Notes under the pieces: generated by a model
The model's input: the letters and a program-made list of their open reading frames with translations, nothing else
Databases searched by the model: none
Told to the model about the DNA's origin: nothing
NCBI GenBank assembly: GCA_973895155.1
Contig: OZ316897.1
Coordinates: 18,414,001-18,478,000, forward strand
Direction: 5' to 3'
DNA: 64,000 nt
From: Marsupella aquatica
Lineage: Eukaryota; Marchantiophyta
Position numbers and translations under genes: made by a program
Shown here: positions 34,203 to 47,903 of the stretch, one piece after another
Numbering within the stretch: position 1 is the stretch's first letter
Layout: each line of letters starts with the position of its first letter

Positions 34203-37200
34203 CCACTCTTGAGACCAAAATAACACTAATTAAGTTGAATAGTGTGGTACATAACACCCCTGTCCTCCTGCCGACAAAAACGTAAAGCCAAAAAAATTCC
34301 TGGCCTTTGCCGACTCATCTTAGGGGAGACCTTAGGGTGTAATTGACTGATGCAAGGGTAACATTCTCTGGCTACTATGATGAACTCACCGTTACTACAG
34401 TAAACCTAGAATATGGATAACTTCACACTACTCAAAGTGATCAGAACTGAATTATGACACGAGTCAGTCGTCCTATATATGAGACGCCCTACTGTAGACA
34501 CATCTAGGACAATTGACAAATGCAAATTCCAAACTGAACAGTAACCTCCAATTTCAGTATCGTCTAAAAGTAGGGCTCAGACTCGTGCGCAGGGTCCCAC
34601 CGTTTTGTTGATCTAAAAACGAGCCACTAGTCCAACGCTGGCGATTTCGGATCGGCGGTGCTAGTCGTTCCCTGATAGCTTACGGAGTTTTAGCACCGTC
34701 GATCTTCTAGTTCAGTACCTCGAACAGTCGAACGGGTCTTTCTCACATGATACGTCACGGGGAACGACAGAAATGCAGGCATTCGGTCAATTCTGACTAG
34801 ACCCCGGATTTCGAAGTGGACCCCACTAGTGCTGCGTGTTTGTCAGTGTGGACGTGGCCATGGACCGAGGTCCAAAAGACTTGTGGGCACGAGTTTGGAC
34901 TGTCGAAAACTCTCATCTGGTAGGGTGCAACGGAACCTATGCCTGGTTGTCTTTTTGGGATACAGTTTAATATTTTTTTAACCTCTTTCACTGAATCGGT
35001 AGATTGGAGTCAAGCTCTAAACTCATGAACTCGGATGTAATGCGAAGATCCAAGTAAAACGGTTCCACCAAAGTTTATATACCAGGAAAAAAACAAAAGT
35101 ACAATGAAAGGCAAGAAAAAGTGGTCCAACCAAAACGAGGTCCAAAGAGAACAAACACCAAACAAGATACCTCTTTGTTTCAAAGGAAATTCTTGTTGCA
35201 CACAATTCATGGCATCCTGACCCAAATGCACATTTAGGGCCAACTATGGGGGCAACGCTCAACAATAATGTCTTTTTTTTGCCTTGAAAGATTTCTTTGA
35301 ATTCCACTCACAAGACAACATACAAACAGGTGGTCCCAAGGGTAGCACCGGGGAGACCGAAGCTCAGAAGTGCCAAAAGACTGGGTGAGCCGGCACCAGG
35401 AGACGCAACGCCTTCCGAGAGAAAGACACCTAAGTAAACAAAAAATTTAACTACTGCAATGAGAGTAGCACACTCCATGAGACTGGCCAGTGCTCAGGTT
35501 CCGGTAAGGTTCCCTTCAGTGGATCCATTATAGACTTACTTTACTTTAAGAATTAAGCCTTTTGCACTTGCAACCTTTTGGAAAAAATAAGTTTTCATTG
35601 ATAGACATAAATTGCTAGGTGTGATCTGCACAAGTGTGTTTGGGTCCGTGCTTTGTCTATTTACACAATTATACATATTTTGTTTTATTTCCAAGGGAGA
35701 GTTTGGGAGCTCAAGGGCTAGAAAGTTTCCTGCCTTTGCCCTTGGCTCTACATATGAAATGCCATCAGGCCTGCCTGAGGAGGGGCTTAAGGCATGAAAG
35801 TATCACTAAGTGATATTATGACGTCAGTTATTTCGAGGGACTCAAAACAACAGGTCAATCACACACAAGTTGGCTCTTAGAGAGATCCCATCAAACCTCC
35901 CGTCAAAGCTGCAACAAAATCCCATCTCATCTTACTGCTATGTGGAATTGGTCTTGGATGAAGAGCACCTGATTTTATGGCAACTACGTTTCCCCATTGG
36001 GAACTCAAAGTCCAAAAGATGTTCATGTTTCAAAATTAAAAGCAATAAAACTGTATTGTCCCACAATTGTGACACTCATGACATAATTGTGAAGTGGGGG
36101 GGGAGTCGCTTAATACTAACATTTGTAAGTTTGAAAAGGAACCTCACATTGTGCAATAATTTGGAAAACACCCACACTAATTCTGGTATCCATATTCTGG
36201 TATTGATATTGTGGGACCATATCAATAATACTTACTGTGAGTGCCTTCTGTGTAATATAGCACTACCAAACAATTAAAAGCACCAAACCAGTAGACAGGA
36301 TCCCAAAACAAAGGAAAACCCCATGACAAAGAGCTAAAGAGCACCATAGTTCCCAAGAACTAAATCTCTTACAAACTGAGCAGAAAACTCCACTCAAATA
36401 AACCCCATAAGAGGGTAACAAATAGCTATTTGTCTAGGCACTAAAACCAATAGCCTTTGCTCTACCAGGCCCGTGACCAAAGGGGGTTTGGTCACATTAG
36501 GCTGAACTTAAGAGAACAAGTATTAAATATGTATTAAATATATTTAACTTAAGACAAACAAAGTGAATAAAACAGAAAGAATAAACTAAACACAAAAAAC
36601 AAAGCATTAAGTGTTCTCCTCATCTCTTGCCATCATGATCTGGCCTGAGTACAAATACTGTACACAATACATTGGATTTTGTTTTGGTCTCTTTATAACA
36701 AGAGAAATTCTATAGAAATCCAGTATTACAGGCCATGTATTGCAGTCCATTGTATTGGTATGTATTGCACAACAAAAGTATCATGGGGACTTTTTGGGTC
36801 GCCCATCACATAGCTCAACATAGTTCAGCCAATGAAGAATTGTGAATGTCCACCCGTGCCCGCTTAAAGAAGGCAGTGATTATACCAACTGGGAATAAAG
36901 CTTGATACATGCATGCCCACTGAAACAGACAAAGATACCATATAAACCCCCCACTAAGAAGCAGCATATGCCTTGCTGCCTTGGCTGCAGCATCGCCCCG
37001 TAAATGCGCAGCTACTGCGCCAATGGGGTCCGGGAACGTCTTTAATTTCCTTCCCGTGTCCATGCGCCTCATCTTTGCCAAGAGTGTCCAACAATCAATC
37101 AACGACATAGAAGAGTTGGTGACACACTGTTCACCAATACACCAATTATAGAATGCTTGAAATGATTTCTATTGATCCGTAGGATTTCTTTGAAAAAGGG

Positions 37201-37600
37201 GAACGTTTGTAGGCTGAAAAATCCCCCATTTTGTATTTTTGCATTTTCTCAAGTACATTCTCACACCTATTTCAAGCGCATGTGGCGACATGACATGTTT
37301 AGGGTAAGCCAGCCCAAGTGGGACATAACACGATGAACTTGTCCAAGACTGTTTGGAGTAAACCCTTTAACCCTAAACCTATTCTGCATGTAAAGTAGAA
37401 GCAGCACCTGTGCAAATTGAATTGAAGCACAACTGTTAGTTCGGTAAAAGATCGAACTTTGAGGAATTCAAACCTTATTTGCTTCCTATGTAGTTCCTTA
37501 GTTGACAACATTTCTCATGAAGCTTAATATGAATCTCGTATGAGAATAAGTTTGAAGATGGATATCCATCTACAGAAGAGACTGTAGCTTATTGCTCACC

Positions 37601-40600
37601 AACGAAAAAATATTATAGAAGTGACTTATAGTAGCAGTTCCGGACGCTGCTGAAGCATCTCGCGGTTGGCTCATGTTGCTGACTTGCGTGGGTTGCAATC
37701 GATCGCAAATTGGCAAACTTGCCATCCATCAAATCTTTGACTTCAGTCAACTTCGCATAACGGTTGCGTCTGGGGAGGGCCAGCGAAAACAATTTTTTTC
37801 CCTGCAAAATTCACACTTGTGTTTCCGACCTTGATGCCTAGAGTCATTCATGCTCACCGCACCCCACGGGAAATTGAAATTTGGGCTGTGCTGAGAGAGG
37901 GCAGAGAATGATGTCTCGAGTGCCATATGGAGAGGGCAGGGGCCTGGATCGCAGTCTGGTCCCAGGGTCCTACCGTGCCTCCAAGCGTCTCAATTCTAAA
38001 AAGAAGTGTCCCACATATCAAATCTGAACGCAGATAATACTATTATAGAGTCGTCGGCTACACAGTGGACGAGTAGAGAGGGGAGCTTGGAGAATCATGC
38101 CCAGTCAACTCTCAGCGTTCAGTTTTAGCCCTTCGTGATTGTCCCCTTGTATTGCATTTTCTATGCATTCTTATTGGAATGCGCGCCTGGTCAACATCTC
38201 GATCTCCTCTATAGTAAGATTCTTCTCAGATTTTACTAAAATAAGTTGAAAGCACAAATTTAGTAGGCCTTTAAAAGTATTTAGGTCCTGTCTTCTCATA
38301 ACGGACAACAATAACCCCCCAAAACTCTCTTCAGGATTGTTTCCTTGTTATATTTCACTGCATTCTTCGTCATAATCTGGATCCCCCCCCACTCTTTGAT
38401 AAGATTATACTTAGTCAACTTTCACTAAAACTAGTTAAATAGAAATTTCCTACTCAGGTCTTCAAGACCGTGTGCTTAAGGTCCTGTTTCTCGTAAAGAG
38501 CAATAATAACCTTTCAAAACTCGAGCTGAAGCTCTCATTCTTTGGGACATTACATCCCACAATGACTCTTAGGTGTCTGAAGGTCCTATTTTCTCATGAA
38601 GGGCAAATAAAAATCTCTCAAAACTCAAGCTCAAGCTCTCAGTTTTAGAGACATTATATCCCACAATGTACTCTTAGGTGTATTATGGTACTGTTTCCTC
38701 ATAAATTTGACGGTAGCGATCAGGTTACGCCAAACCAGTGGAGATGCTCTAATTGGCAAATACTGACCTCTCAAAAGTCGATCTGAAAGTCTCATTTCTA
38801 GCGGCATTGTATCCCCCAATGCCCTGTAAGCACGGCCATTACTATATCCTTACGAACTATATACAGGGTATGTGATGCTGGACTGTACTGTAGTTGTAAA
38901 TGAATTTGTGCTCTTTGCAGTTTGCACAGCTTCGGTTCCAGCATAGGATCAGACACATGAGAGGCGACGTCCAATAATGACGACTGAAACGAGTTTAGTA
39001 CGCCTTTCCGGAGAGAACTATTTTCACATGGTACAGTGTATCATTCTGCCGGCCATGGATCTGCGCTTCCGTTATTGAAAACAACCTTTTCGTGTCTGCC
39101 AATGCTGTCATTTTGGATCTATCCAATTATTTCGAAGGTGATGGGTTCTCCTCGTTTAACGTGAAATAGAAAATCCACTGGTCACCTTCAATTGCAGCCT
39201 CCTTTACTCTTCTGAGTGTCCGCTGGAGGATTAGTTGATCCAAGTCGACTACCCAGTCTAAAATGCGTTGTGATACGTCCCGAGATCATTTTGGGATGAG
39301 AAGGATCGTCCATACTTGAAAATCCTGGAGGAAATTTTTTCTTTGGGCGTAAAGACCGTTTTCATATTGTTAACAGTTTCAGGGTTTCTAAAAGAGCTGG
39401 AACTGCTGTCGTGGGACTGAAAGGGCAAAAGCCGGCCTCAGGCCTGTGTATTGTTCGAGCTGTAATTTGTCCTCAGGCCTTGTTGGTGTATACTTTGTTT
39501 TGGAGCGAAGAGTCTACAAAAGTAGGCGTCCATCGTCGCGTCTGCAACGAAATTTGCATCTCGAGTTAGAAAGAGAAGCAGTCCTCACTCCTCAATTTTT
39601 TTGGAAATTCGCACGACACAATGGCGGTACAGGACGAGATCGTTTCCACATACTTCACCTTACAGCCACTTCCACTTGCGAAACTTTTCTATACTAAAAT
39701 TTCGAATGGAGGCGGTATGTAGTACAATCGTGTTTGGAGCACTCTTTGGATCAGCTTCCCACCTACTGTATTGGTTTGGTCCGCACTTCATCAGAAGCAG
39801 CGAAGACTTTGTCATACCTCGATAAATGACTAATAGATGTGTTATTTGGAGTGCGCGTTGGAGGGTTCACTCCAAGCTTGTTCCAGCATTAATTAATTAT
39901 GCTCTAGAGTATGCCACCGCACCTTTTGAAAACAGTCCGTCCATCCAGTATCGTTCATCTATTACGTTCAAGACGGACGGCTTCCTGTTTTCGAAGTTGC
40001 AGTGGCGTACTCTGGAGTCAGTCTGTGGCTTGTTCCTGTGCTCTGGACAATTGAGGAGGGACCAATCCAGGGCAAGCCTTTCCGGCAATGACGAGGATGA
40101 GGGGTTAGAAAATATCACAAACGTCGCGGTATCTCTCCACATCAATTTGCAACGTTATCGTTTCAATCCAGTATTGCCTAAACCTCGTTTATTGCCACTT
40201 GTCAGTAATCTTAGATTTGCGCTGTTACGATGGTATATCCTAAAGTTGTAGTGTCAACGTCTACTCACTGCTACAATATTAATCGGGCCCGCTTGCAAGC
40301 ACAGTCACACAACGAGGATCGGTGGGACTGCAGATTTGAACGAAATTGTAAACAAATCATCATATGTACAGAGCTTGTAGTAGGGTAAGGGTTGCGATTT
40401 ATCTGAGCTTAATATTTGCACCAGCTGACCTGATCATTTTTCAATCACACCATCAATGGAGCGTCCGCGATATGGACGAATTGAAGGAATCGCTCCATAC
40501 AACTATTGAATAATGATCAGATCAGTCAAGTCAGAGGAGTCCTAATAATTGCTCGGACGTTTGGACCAGGACGGTCAGTAAGCCGAAGGTCGTTGAATAA

Positions 40601-41735
40601 CGGCCAAGTCGATTGAACCAAAATCAGGGGTAAGAATTGAGGCTTTACGTACGACCGGCCACTGCAGGCAGCAGCATCAATTCTTTAACACCGCTTCCTA
40701 ATTGAAAATAAAAAAACCAGCATCGAATCTTCAATATACACAGCCTGGCCAAGCTCCGAATTGTAGAACCGTAACACGGTAGTGATCCACCACAGGGCAC
40801 TGTTTTGGGAATGAGCCGACAGACAGTTGAAAGAAGTTGTCACATTGGAAGTATGAGACTATATTTGCAGGGATGCAATGAGAGCTGGATGATCCATGTA
40901 TAGATTGTCTGGTATGAAATGAAAGGACCATCAAATCTGGAGATTGTCCAATAACGTGCCTGAAGTAGCTTGAGAACAATCCATTCTCTCGAGAGGGAAA
41001 AACGAGGCGATTATTTATTAAAGAATTAGTTCCCCCATCATTTTGAGGAGAGTTCGAGCACGCGTATGCTACTGTACATTTCCTTATTTTTGTTTATTTC
41101 TGGGCTCATCTTGGAACATGCTTAATATTTATTCTGGGATTCGAACATGCTTGATATTTTGTCTTGTAGTGATATGTAAATTAAATGTTATACAACATCA
41201 CTGTAATCTAAGAAGCGCTCCTATAGCGTACACATAAAGTCCACTTGCAGTTCCGGCCTTTGCAGCTTGCACAGGGTAACCGCGGCAAAATATGGACCTT
41301 GTCTCAAATATCAATAAGCAATTGATTGACTAATACAACATAAGCACAAATATAATGATACAAATGTGTGTAATGAATAATCTACAATTATGAGACTAAA
41401 CAGGATTCATCTCTAGAAGGATGAACCTGGAAATGAAGACTGAGGTGTACCCTTTTGGACAGAATTTCCAATAGGGGAGAATTCCCAATGTCCTCAATCT
41501 GGTTTAAGAAGAACCAGGAGAAGAAAGAAATTTTCATTTTCTAAGTAAGCTACTTAATTAGGCTAACTTTGTTTCAGTAGTTTATTCCATATGGCTACTC
41601 CTACTTCCCATCTTAACAGGGACTATGTGGTGGAGAAGTTAAATGAATTGAACTACATCAGGAAATTAGGGTTCCTATTATTTTGCAATTAAACAATGAT
41701 TTATAGACTCACGAAGGGTGCAACACCTAAGTTAC
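37601..41735. other. Spacer downstream of the SMC2 remnant
   Basis: Apart from the tandem repeats at 38.2-38.8 kb I recognise nothing. Several plus-strand frames at 39.4-40.3 kb are open (for example 39826-40251) but match no family. I looked here for the missing SMC2 C-terminal exons (ABC signature LSGGQ, Walker B LDEVDAALD) and did not find them. Confidence 0.4.
38240..38835. repeat. Diverged tandem repeats of about 115-140 bp
   Basis: Blocks with aaggtcctgtttctcataaa, caataataacctttcaaaactcgag, gctctcattct and gacattacatcccacaatg recur three to four times with many substitutions and indels. No coding function is seen. Confidence 0.6.
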
Positions 41736-44700
41736 CTCACTGTCTAGTTGACCAAGATGTGCTTCCATATTCTTTAACTTTAACTGTGCAAGCGCTGTAA
41801 GCCCCTCGAGAACCATTTTTTCGTGCCCTGCAGCTTCCCTCTCCATGAGCAGGCTCTCTCTTGCTCCTTCTTGTTCCTGTGAAGAGAACCAGATAACAGA
41901 TTTGTTTAAGAGACATCCTAGCCAGCTGGAAACGAATCATTTCTCAATAATTTGATTAGCATGCACTCCGAACAGTCCGATATAAACTTAGCAAAGGGAT
42001 AGAAGTGACTTTGAAGTACCTTAAGATCCTTCGATGCAGCTGCCATTTCATTTTTCATGGATTTGATACTCTTCTCTACGTCTTTCAATCGAGTTTCTCG
42101 GTCCCGACCATGCTCGTTAATTGCTCGCTCCAGGTCGGAGGCTTTCTTTATGCATTCATTGTGATGGTTCTCCTTGTTGGCTAGGTCCTTCTTTTCTGCG
42201 TCCAGCTCGGCCTCCATTGTTGAGATCGACTCACTTAGCTGACATCGCGCAGGTATTCGATGTCAACGATACATAAAGCTGACAAGGACCCGACTAAACA
42301 CTTCGCTACTCACGACGACTGCACTCTTCGAAAATCCCAAGAATCTTGACTGTAAACATGAGAAAGAGCGCTACTATTGAAACAACAATTTGCGCTCGTA
42401 AACTTAAGCCCAGCAGTATATCTAACTCGTACGGGTAGCCATACACGAGGGGCTGAAGTCGCTTATACTGTCAAAGCTCTGATGCCAAGACAGTAGACCG
42501 TAAAAACCTAAGAAGGACATCCTCCCTCATTTTCCTCACAACAAAGTGATTCTCAGACACGTTGAATTGTCACTGATGAAACATGTTTGCAACCGAGAAA
42601 TTGCAACAAACCTTGTGATGTTCGCTCTGCTCAGCCCTGGTTTCATACAGAGAGAGATCATACGACTTCAGTTCCAATTGTGACTTTAAGTGGGCATATT
42701 TCTTCTGCATGGGTGCCAACTTCTCAATCTGCAGCATTCGCATGTACAAATTAAGGACAACTGGAGGTCGTCGTAAATTGGATCAAAAATCTTCACGACC
42801 ACCAGATGTAGCTATAAGAACCCAGTCTCAACGGGGATGGACCAGGTATAAACAGATCCTGTTGCACATAGTTCTACTGCGTCATGTATAAACTCGACGT
42901 CACGTCCAAATCAAACATAAAAGCCTTACCTCTTTCTCGATCTTTGAAAATGCCTGAACATGCTCTGCCAAGCTGCCCTCCGCCTCTGCTAGTGCATGAA
43001 GTTGCATCAGGAGTTCCCCACCATTCCTGGAAGGAAACATTAAATGAAATACTTGCACTGCGACTTCTGCAGGACATCTAAACTTACGGCGACACTATGC
43101 TTCTACGTTACTCTAAGCAGAGACGGTACGCATGAGGAAAATCTGCCCAGCGTTTGAAACCTGTATAGCTCAATTTCTTTACTTCGGATGAGCTGATCGC
43201 AACAATAGCTCCATTCCACAACTCGGACATTAGTACAAAGTGAATTAGCTCAGAAACGGAACCTGCGCAGGGTCACCGACTTAGTATTGACGTCCTTGTG
43301 GAAAGCCACCTACACCAGCCGATACTTCAGCGAAAATCTGCTGAGTTTACTTCGAATATAATCATTTTACTCCAAGGCTAGCATGAATATAAAGTCAACT
43401 ACTGGTAGGAGTTTTAGTATTCAAGAAGTCTGCACTAATGAAAAGGGTCAACTTTATCATAAGGATCTACAATTTCAAATATGCAATTGCTGAAATTCAC
43501 CTGTTTGGCCGTTTCAGTATCATTACAGACAAACGCTCCACCGAAAACGAAAGCCATGGCCGCCTGCATTATGACATTACTATATCAGAATGTTCTTTAC
43601 TTCAAACGTTAGACAGACGTCAATAGAATTGTTAATACGTAGTACCTTTGAATCGTCTACTTGGAGACTAACTAGATTTGCATACGCTAAAGCAGGAGAA
43701 GCTGATCTCTAAATACGACAGGAAGCTACATTTAACTTACTTGAAGCTCGTCAGGGTAGCCAACGAGGGACAGTGCTGGTTTTGCCCTGGCAGGACCCAC
43801 CTGTACGAGACAAAAGCTGCTCAGACTGTATATCTTAAGGCCATCATAGCGAAATTTCGAGTTGGACTAAGCGAAGCACTGAGTCACACACACCAGATCT
43901 GATTGCTCAATATGTGAAAGATCCAAAGGCTAAATTTAAGGAACAAGACATATGCAATGCAACATTGTCAGGGAACCATCTTCAAACGTAGCACCCCTTC
44001 GAAAGAATCAAACAAAAGAGTGAAGCATTCATTCTGAGGATATGAATAGTTTGCAGTTCCCACCTAAAGATCATTTTCTCAACCCCTTTATATCTCACAA
44101 CCAACCATGGGTTCCGGCATCTGCTGAAGATAAATAACTATTACGATTCGACATAAATCTTTCCAATCTAAGAAGAGAGCACTGAAAGCGATGCAAGATG
44201 GGAACCTTTCTTTAGCGAGAACATACGTCAGAAAAGAAATCATACCAGCTTGGCCGCTGCCGCCTGAGTTCTCGAAGAGATGGGGTTGGCTTGAATCTTG
44301 TTGAGAGGAATGATGGTAATCCTTCGGCGCAGTCCACCTTTCTCTAGGAGCAGTTTAGCAGTTTGCTCAGTGTCCACTACAATATTATAAATTTTACTTC
44401 CTGTAATAACCTGTTCGCAAGATTTGTACTACCATTTCAGGCTCCTGATAGTGTCTCAAAGTTAAATTGTGAAGCCACACCATAGCAGTTTCATACAAAG
44501 AAATACAATATGAATTCAACAACAAACATGGGAGTTGGGGATCACGCACCTCAAGGGCAGTCATAGTAGAGGCATCATTCACGTGCACAAGGCGTGCTAC
44601 TGGTCCTTTAACCCGTGACTTCTCGAATCCCCTCTCAGGGTCATTGTATGAGAATTGAAGGCCCGAAAGTTCCCCCGTAAGATTGCTAACCTTTGTCTTG

Positions 44701-47137
44701 AGTCCCTTTACCGTTTCAGCCTCGGTTCTCCGGCTCTGGAGTGCAATGTTCACGTCAATGTTTGTTAGGTTGTCGAGAATCGTCCAAGAGAACAGCAGCC
44801 TTCATAAAAGCTGAGAATGACTGTGCAATTCCAATTCGCGACTTGTTATTGCACCGTGTTCAGATAAGGGCAAAACAACAGGTTGACGAAGGACATAGAA
44901 TACAACATAATTAAGAGCATATTTCCACGCCCAGCAGACGAGAACTGCACCTACACTTAACCCTTGTAGACATGCTAGAAGCCAGAAATTCACAGCAGAA
45001 ACATGCGCAAGGTCATACAATTGGGCCACTACATTCCCCGCACACCTAAGAACAGGTCCTAATCAAAACAATGGGAGTTCACAACTGTGGGAGAACCTGT
45101 TCCAGGGAATTCATTCGGTCCTCTTCGAATCCTAGTTTATTTATGGTATCTTGCAGCTTCTCCAATTCCGCCTTACGTGAGCGCAGCTCCTCCTGTGCAG
45201 CAGCTACTTCGTGTTGCTTGGAATTGAAATGTTGCTGTTTCGCTTTCAGCTCTTTGTCGAGATGTTTGATCTTTGTTTTGCTCTGCTGCACCTCAGTCGG
45301 AGCTTTCCCTACCGCAGCATTTGCATCATCTCGCTGGTCTGCCAGACTCTTTTGTTCAGCCCCACTAGCCTTCCCTGCTTGAATCCCCTGAACCAAACGA
45401 ATTTCGACGAGCCAGTGACTTTTCACCTGGACTCTGCTGAATGGACGAAATTTGAATCTTCAAAGTAAACCCTTCAGCTGATGTACTGTTCTTAGACAAA
45501 AACATATTGCTATGAACATGCTAAAGTCAGCATCGATAGCAGATTATTACCAGTTTTATCAGTGTTGGCTCAATTCCTGTTTGCATCCGAGTTCAAATAA
45601 CTACCTGATAATCTCGTTCAAGGTCTTCCAATGTCTTTGCCTGCTGCTCCACTTTCTCTTTCAGACCTGAAAATTCTTCCTCAGCTTGAAGTTCAGCAGC
45701 AGTTTTGGCGGCGATGACACCATCCAAATCCTTTACATTTCTTTGCAGCTGATAGATAACAGCCAGCAAATTGAGGTGAGTAAACAGGGGTACCTCCCAT
45801 GATACGGCTCATGTACCAAAACCTGCCTGCTTTACAGTTCGGCGTCTGAGATTGGTTGCATACCTGCTCAGCGGCAGCTTTCTCGACGTCAAAAGACTCT
45901 TGTTTTGCATTGACAGCAGAGTCGACCTTCACAAGAGCTGTATAGAGCTTATCCACCGCATCAGACAAACTTCTCATGTCACTATTCATCTGCTTCTCTT
46001 TGGCCTCAGTCAATGCAGCAACAGAAGCCTCGTTCTGGGCTATTTCTTCCTCTAATCTTACGGCAGATAATTTAATAGCCTCAACCTTGTCTTGCATTTC
46101 GGCCACCTCGCCCGAAGAAGCTTCCTTCAACCTCCAGCCTCCGAAAATCGAAAGCAATGCAGAATCTGTCGAGACGATCCACCACTGCATTGCCGGAAGT
46201 CCACTGCTGGTACTGCGCTCGTTCTTTCCGTAGCTTCTCGAGAGCTGGAAGGATGTTTTGACTCAAAAGGTTGTCAATTTCATCCACTTTCGCCTGCTTT
46301 TTTTCCAGAGTCTTGAGAGCGTTCTCTTTTTTCGACTCGTACATCTTAGTTCCAGCTGCCTCTTCTAGCATTGACAGAATCTCAGGCGGCTTCATGTTGA
46401 GTACTTTCGTGATACGACCTTGCATGATGAGAAAGTGAGGATTGTTGATATTCAGCTGTACGGAGTGGAAGAGATTTTGGACCTGGGTGGGCTGCCTTGA
46501 GTGGCCATTTATCCAGTACTTGTTCCGTCCACCAACGACAATCTACAGTATGACAAAAGACCATATAATAATCAGACAATGCCTGACCATGGAATACTGT
46601 GCGAATCGAAATGTTCACATGTTCTGTCTGCCACTCATTGGATCCGGTATCTCTCTTGGCTATTGATCATCAAAATATTTATTCACGAGGTGTGGGGAGC
46701 ATCGGAAGAAAAGACTGACTGTTTCCAGGCCAACAGAGACGGGTGTGTCGGCAAGAGGGCCAACTTATCGGAAATTGAATGAAATGAAGTTCGGATCAAT
46801 TCGTGAGGGGTAAACTTACCTGGCAAGTGACAGTAATCTCACTCGAGTCTTCATATCCGATAGGACTTCGCTTACGGTTCGAATTGTCAAACAGAATTGA
46901 AACAGTTGCTTTTGTAATTCCCGCCTGCCCTTGCTTGTAAACCAGCTCTTGCAAGTTGCTTGCCCTAACTTGCTGCAAATTCGTAATTCCCAGCACGAAG
47001 CAAATAGAGTCCAAGATGTTCGACTTCCCTGATCCATTCAGCCCTGTTATTGCGTTGAATTGCTGATCAAAGCCGGAAACCACAGTCCTTTGAGCGTACG
47101 ACTTGAATCCGTCCAAGGTTATCTCCTTCACATACAT
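41736..47137 (-). pseudogene. SMC2: Condensin subunit SMC2 (CAP-E), truncated and frameshifted copy, 13 exons
   Basis: SMC2 is the ATPase arm of condensin, which compacts mitotic chromosomes. Exons: 47137-46820, 46542-45864, 45748-45605, 45387-45097, 44735-44550, 44410-44246, 43800-43741, 43563-43501, 43309-43263, 43026-42930, 42728-42612, 42238-42020 and 41876-41736. They cover about 842 codons of a family length near 1170. The N terminus [20 protein letters not shown], Walker A GLNGSGKS (32-39), IMQGRITKVLNMKP and PPEILSMLEEAAGT are strongly SMC2, followed by coiled coil and hinge. Defects: the frame shifts at about 46131 in exon 2 (DRFCIAFDFRRLE, then LKEASSGEVAEM in another frame); the hinge segment between SVTL and NGGELLMQLHALAEAE is missing; and nothing after exon 13 is found although a good donor (GAG|GTAACT) follows. 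Splice sites and most frames are otherwise intact, so decay is recent or partly an assembly artefact. Confidence 0.85.
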
Positions 47138-47900
47138 CGCGCCAGCGTCCCCTGGACGACGACAACCTCTGCGCCAGACACGGAGGTTTGATGGACAACC
47201 TTCACTCACTCGGGAACCTCGACAACGCCACTATCACTTACGGGAGCTTCGCGCCGTGCAGGAGTCTGAAAGTCGTCGCAGAAAGCCTCTCGGCATTTAT
47301 CCAAGCTCGAGCTCTTCATCTACCTCTTTATACGGCATGTTTCTGCAACCATGAAGTATGGAGGACAGTCAATACGAAAGACACCAACAGAAGCAGAGAA
47401 GACTCCTACAACACCCCTCTGGCTGCAATGGCATTCACACAAGCTGAGGACCAATCTCAAGTGTTTTGCGACCGACGACAAGAAGACAGTGACAATCTCA
47501 TATGTTTTACGAAGAAACAGATCAAGCGAGAACATCTTCAACATTCCGTCCTACCCAAACTTTCAACGCCCGTCAGGAAGAAAAAATGTACAATCTACAC
47601 AATCATGGCAGTGATTAATCAAAGCTCCGACTCTCCGAGGACGCACTTGAGACACGAATCATCACTTGGACAAGGCGCGAACTCCTGAAACGGAGATGGA
47701 GGTCAGCACGAGTAAAACAGACCTCGTCTCTGGCTCTCCACTCTCCACTCTCGACTCCGGCTCGTGCTCGTGAGTTCGAAGTTTGAAACCTGCAGAGCTG
47801 CTTCGTTCCCGCCCTCACACATGCGCACTTAGCGGCGGATACCGAGGACCCTCGTTTTGGAAAAGGAGTGTCATTAGTGGCGAGTTCGAAAATAAGGGCA
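47138..47900. promoter_or_regulatory. 5' flank of the SMC2 remnant
   Basis: An in-frame ATG at 47209 would add 24 residues before the conserved MYVKE start, but the family normally starts at 47137. A 166-codon plus-strand frame (47188-47688) points away from SMC2 and resembles nothing known. The CpG-normal block ends near 47.9 kb. Confidence 0.35.
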
Positions 47901-47903
47901 GGG

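Larger units (their letters stand above)
31895..37600. other. Gene-poor spacer, mostly CpG-poor
   Basis: No gene is recognised on either strand. Contents seen are a 96-bp tandem duplication and a telomere-like palindrome (both annotated), and AT-rich stretches. A short CpG-containing island at about 34560-34800 holds no recognisable ORF. Confidence 0.4.

Noticed and set aside
34797-35307. Minus-strand frames in the 34.8-35.3 kb stretch
   Set aside because: Short, mutually overlapping frames with no family resemblance or splice support.
43045-43085. Degenerate match to the missing SMC2 hinge block (a DVLQKS-like peptide in the intron)
   Set aside because: Only a few residues agree, the frame soon meets a stop, and there is no acceptor-donor pair with the needed phase.
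47188-47688. 166-codon plus-strand frame upstream of SMC2
   Set aside because: It overlaps the SMC2 N-terminal exon region in antisense, has no recognisable motif and looks like a chance frame in CpG-rich DNA.
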